DNA from: JBDHTS01 sp044221445
GTDB taxonomy: Bacteria; Pseudomonadota; Alphaproteobacteria; Micavibrionales; Micavibrionaceae
Direction of reading: 5' to 3'
Length of the DNA stretch: 7,730 nt
Assembly: GCA_044221445.1 (NCBI GenBank)
Contig: JBGAPF010000039.1
Location: forward strand, 1 to 7,730
The translations under genes were made by a program, and so were the position numbers. Positions 6,076 through 7,730 of this stretch are shown piece by piece (position 1 is the first letter of the stretch; each line of letters opens with the position of its first letter). The notes beneath the pieces were generated by a model. It saw only the letters and a program-made list of their open reading frames with translations. It was not told where the DNA came from and did not search any database.

Positions 6076-6509
6076 CGGTCGGGCCGTTCGACTGGCTGAC
6101 GGGGTTCAGCATGCTGTGCGGCATGGCGGTCGTCTGCGGGTATATCCTGCTGGGCGCGCATTTCCGTGAGCGGTGGTTCGGGGGTCATCATTTTCTGTGG
6201 CTGATGCCGCTGCCGGTGCTGACGGGCCTGCTGTTTTTTGTGCTGTGGCGCGGATTGCAGAAAGGCCGAGAGGTTCTGCCGTTTGTTTGCGCGCTTCTGA
6301 TTTTCGCGATGGGGTATCTCGGGCTTGGCATCAGCCTTTGGCCCTGGGTGATCCCGTTCGCGGTGACGCTGGAGCAGGCGGCGGCCGCGCCGGAATCGCT
6401 GTCGCTGATGCTGATCGGCGTTGCGATCATGCTGCCGGTCATCCTGGGCTATACGGCCTATGCCTATCGCGTGTTCAAGGGGAAGATTTCGCATGAACCC
6501 CTCTATTAG
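6066..6509 (+). pseudogene. cydB: 3' remnant of cytochrome bd oxidase subunit II (cydB), 5' half missing
   Basis: In the frame one base away from the cydA remnant, about 145 residues match the C-terminal half of CydB of the cyanide-insensitive (CioB) type. GPFDWLTGFSMLCG marks the conserved FDWLTPF region, GLGISLWPWVIP the late helix, and ILGYTAYAYRVFKGKI the normal C-terminus. Four hydrophobic segments remain (about 6093-6160, 6195-6250, 6275-6360, 6400-6470) of the eight or so expected. The N-terminal half is gone. After GYILLGAHF the sequence jumps to RERWFGG, skipping the MKTEG region and roughly a membrane helix, so a second deletion is likely. The frame is free of stops up to 6509 but has no credible start of its own; an internal ATG at 6111 lies inside a membrane helix. 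The start given is the approximate junction. Confidence 0.8.
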
Positions 6510-6603
6510 GCAATGGTTGTGGTTTATCGGCCTGTGGTGCGCGGGATTCGCGGCTATGGCGGCGCTGGCCTTTGCGGTCCGGTTGATCATGGGGATCGCG
6601 TAG
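6493..6603 (+). CDS. DUF2474-like small membrane protein of cytochrome bd oxidase
   Basis: A 36-residue protein with one membrane helix (about residues 8-32, WLWFIGLWCAGFAAMAALAF) and a short basic N-terminus, as in the tiny DUF2474-type proteins encoded directly after cioB/cydB in many proteobacteria. These are thought to be bd-oxidase accessory subunits comparable to CydX. It overlaps the end of cydB by 17 bases, the usual arrangement for this gene. GGGGA at 6479-6483 lies 9 bases before the ATG. Unlike its partners it looks intact, although with cydA and cydB collapsed it has no oxidase to join, at least from this locus. The assignment rests on position, size and hydrophobic pattern, since a protein this short has few diagnostic residues. 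Confidence 0.65.
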   Translation: MNPSIRQWLWFIGLWCAGFAAMAALAFAVRLIMGIA

Positions 6604-6606
6604 CGC

Positions 6607-6686
6607 AAAAAAGACCTGAACCACTGAGCGCACTGAGGACCCTGTGGCAGTGCAGTCTCAGTGTCCTAAGTGCGCTCAGTGGTTCA
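6607..6686 (-). terminator. long hairpin and T-run, likely terminator of the methyltransferase transcript
   Basis: Read on the minus strand, a 24-bp near-perfect stem (arms 6617-6640 and 6663-6686) is followed, after a few bases, by a run of six T (plus-strand A-run at 6607-6612). It lies 40 bases beyond the stop of the minus-strand methyltransferase. On the plus strand no T-run follows directly, so it would terminate leftward transcription best. Confidence 0.55.
6617..6686. repeat. 70-bp palindromic intergenic element with internal CACTGAG repeats
   Basis: The arms 6617-6640 and 6663-6686 are reverse complements with one mismatch (6635 against 6668), enclosing a 22-base loop. Each arm holds two spaced copies of a CACTGAG-like or CTCAGTG-like unit, and the loop holds another CTCAGT, so alternative foldings are possible. 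This dense design resembles dispersed palindromic repeats (REP or MITE-like) more than a minimal terminator. There is no target-site duplication or transposase visible. Confidence 0.85.
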
Positions 6687-6725
6687 AAGCTTAAAATGCC
6701 TGCGGCGCTTTTTGCATGTTTGATT

Positions 6726-7382
6726 TTAACCAGCATTTTTGAAAACCAGACAATGCGTGTGGCCGTAACCGGGCTTGGCGTTCGACCAGGCGACGATGAT
6801 TTCGTTGTCCAAGCGGAAATGGGGTTCGATGACCGAACTTAAGTCGCGGACAAGAGGCGTGTAGGTTTTGCCGGGGAGATTATCGGCCTGCACGATCAGC
6901 GTGGCATTGCGCTTCATCAGTTTTTTCAGGCATCCGAAGATGAAACCCATGCGTTTCAGATAGATGTCATATCCCGCATGCTTCGGGTCGCCGCCATAAA
7001 GCGGGTTCCATTTGTGGTGGTTCGGCATGTAGGGCGGCGAGGTCATGGCGAAATCCATTTTCGGGAAGCCCATGCGCAGCATGTCCGCCGCATCGCCGCG
7101 TTTCAAATTGCCCCAGTGCTGCATCTGGCCCGCGACCCATTCCTGGCGGCCGCCGTCATGTTCGATGCCGTAGGGGATGCGGCCCATTTCCTCCGCCACG
7201 AACAAAGTGGTGCCGAGGCCGGTGAAGGGGTCGAAAATTTTATCGCCGGGTTTTGTGTAGAGTTTTAAAAAGTGCCGGACGAGGGATTCCGGATATTTGA
7301 TGTCGTGCTTCTCAAACGGCGGGTGGCCGCGTTCGAGTCTCCAGGGCAGGGTGATGAAGTTTTTTTCTTTAGTTTGTTTCAT
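6726..7382 (-). CDS. solitary DNA methyltransferase, N4-cytosine/N6-adenine type
   Basis: A 218-residue S-adenosylmethionine-dependent DNA amino-methyltransferase. The N-terminal HPPFEKHDIKYPESLVRHFL (20-39) resembles motif X, FDPFTGLGTT (50-59) is motif I (cofactor binding), YGIEHD (71-76) is motif II, and TSPPYMPNHHKWN (114-126) is catalytic motif IV. SPPY is most often seen in N4-cytosine enzymes, but the base cannot be decided from the sequence. Motif I precedes motif IV. The region between them is short (about 55 residues) and no large target-recognition domain is apparent, so the protein is small for a restriction-modification enzyme. No endonuclease lies next to it. The start is the ATG at 7382; TTG 7397 in frame would add five residues but has no ribosome site. 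Roles could be epigenetic marking or self-protection. An RNA target is a less likely alternative. Confidence 0.8.
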   Translation of the reverse strand: MKQTKEKNFITLPWRLERGHPPFEKHDIKYPESLVRHFLKLYTKPGDKIFDPFTGLGTTLFVAEEMGRIPYGIEHDGGRQEWVAGQMQHWGNLKRGDAADMLRMGFPKMDFAMTSPPYMPNHHKWNPLYGGDPKHAGYDIYLKRMGFIFGCLKKLMKRNATLIVQADNLPGKTYTPLVRDLSSVIEPHFRLDNEIIVAWSNAKPGYGHTHCLVFKNAG

Positions 7383-7393
7383 AAAATTTTTTC

Positions 7394-7564
7394 TCAATTG
7401 TGCAAGTGGCTGGATTCGTTAGGGTTGTTCTTTAGTTCGTTTGCGCTTCGATTTTTGCGCCATGTGGCTTGTTCTTGCATAAGCACAGGCTCAATCATGC
7501 ATATGAATATGCTTTGCGGTTTCAGTATTTTTTGAGCGGCCATTATCAGGACTGGTCGTTCCAT
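7394..7564 (-). CDS. possible short leader gene of unknown function before the methyltransferase
   Basis: A 56-residue ORF with no family I recognise. Its N-terminal half is hydrophobic (VLIMAAQKILKPQSIFICMI) and its C-terminal half is polar and Asn-rich. Support comes from its signals rather than its protein. GGAGG (plus coordinates 7573-7577) lies 8 bases upstream of the ATG at 7564, and a promoter with a perfect -35 places the transcript start only about 15 bases upstream. Its stop is 11 bases before the methyltransferase ATG, as in a two-gene operon. Base composition is much more AT-rich than in the rest of the window. Two upstream in-frame starts (7579, 7624) lack ribosome sites and would lie at or before the expected transcript start. 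It could equally be an untranslated or leader region. Confidence 0.4.
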   Translation of the reverse strand: MERPVLIMAAQKILKPQSIFICMIEPVLMQEQATWRKNRSANELKNNPNESSHLHN

Positions 7565-7585
7565 CCAATCATCCTCCATGAAAAA

Positions 7586-7614
7586 AGCATAAAGGAATTT
7601 AGTCCTATTGTCAA
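7586..7614 (-). promoter_or_regulatory. strong sigma70-type promoter for the methyltransferase transcript
   Basis: On the minus strand a perfect TTGACA (plus coordinates 7609-7614) and TATGCT (7586-7591, four of six consensus positions including the key second A and last T) are separated by exactly 17 bases. The predicted start is near 7578-7580, just before the GGAGG ribosome site and ATG at 7564. This is the best promoter match in the window. Confidence 0.65.
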
Positions 7615-7730
7615 GAAGCAACAAAGTTTGAGTGTTGGCGCTGTATTATAAAGGGAAAGCCTTTCAACTCCTAAGACGCAGAATGTTTAATCTTTGGCGT
7701 AAAATTAATAACGCGAAGACCCGGAGACCC
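7615..7730. other. AT-rich right edge without an identifiable gene
   Basis: I see no convincing reading frame here. The only structure is a weak 5-bp inverted repeat, AAAGG and CCTTT around GAAAG, near 7647-7663, too short to call. The stretch is upstream of the leftward promoter at 7586-7614. Confidence 0.5.

Noticed and set aside
7272..7651. Plus-strand frames at 7272-7535 and 7469-7651
   Set aside because: They lie opposite the methyltransferase and its leader, lack ribosome sites, and show no family resemblance.

Overview
The window looks like bacterial chromosome, most probably from an alphaproteobacterium. The evidence is the SerC subtype, a cyanide-insensitive-type cytochrome bd locus with a DUF2474-like small subunit, an RsmC-like enzyme, a MoxR ATPase, and densely packed GC-rich genes. 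This is inferred from protein resemblance only; I cannot place it below class. I saw no CRISPR array, tRNA, rRNA, transposase or phage gene.

Left part (1-3178): the 3' end of an RsmC-like rRNA guanine methyltransferase is coupled through a TGATG overlap to a HAD-family pyrimidine 5'-nucleotidase. Next come two AAA+ ATPases transcribed divergently from a 175-bp gap: on the minus strand a stand-alone HSP100/ClpB D1-like module lacking the usual pore-loop motif, and on the plus strand a MoxR-type ATPase. Both outer ends of the ATPase pair meet their neighbours convergently, with the two stop codons sharing one TTAA.

Middle part (3175-5841): this is a serine-biosynthesis neighbourhood. serB (phosphoserine phosphatase, minus) and serC (phosphoserine aminotransferase, plus) flank two overlapping small minus-strand genes of unknown function. 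One of these carries a perfect in-frame 51-bp-period tandem duplication. A terminator-like hairpin with a U-tract ends exactly at the serB start codon, so serB is either set off from or attenuated after the small-gene transcript.

Right part (5842-7730): a cytochrome bd oxidase locus has been collapsed by deletion. About 46 codons of the cydA 5' end run, out of frame, into the 3' half of cydB, which seems to have lost another internal segment; the tiny downstream DUF2474-like gene is still intact. After a 70-bp near-perfect palindrome comes a small solitary N4/N6-type DNA methyltransferase on the minus strand. It is preceded by a short unknown ORF and a strong sigma70-type promoter in AT-rich DNA. 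The last ~115 bases hold no gene that I can support.

The most unusual items are the collapsed cydAB locus with its preserved small subunit, the terminator abutting the serB start codon, the pore-loop-less HSP100-like ATPase opposite a MoxR, and the freshly duplicated small protein.
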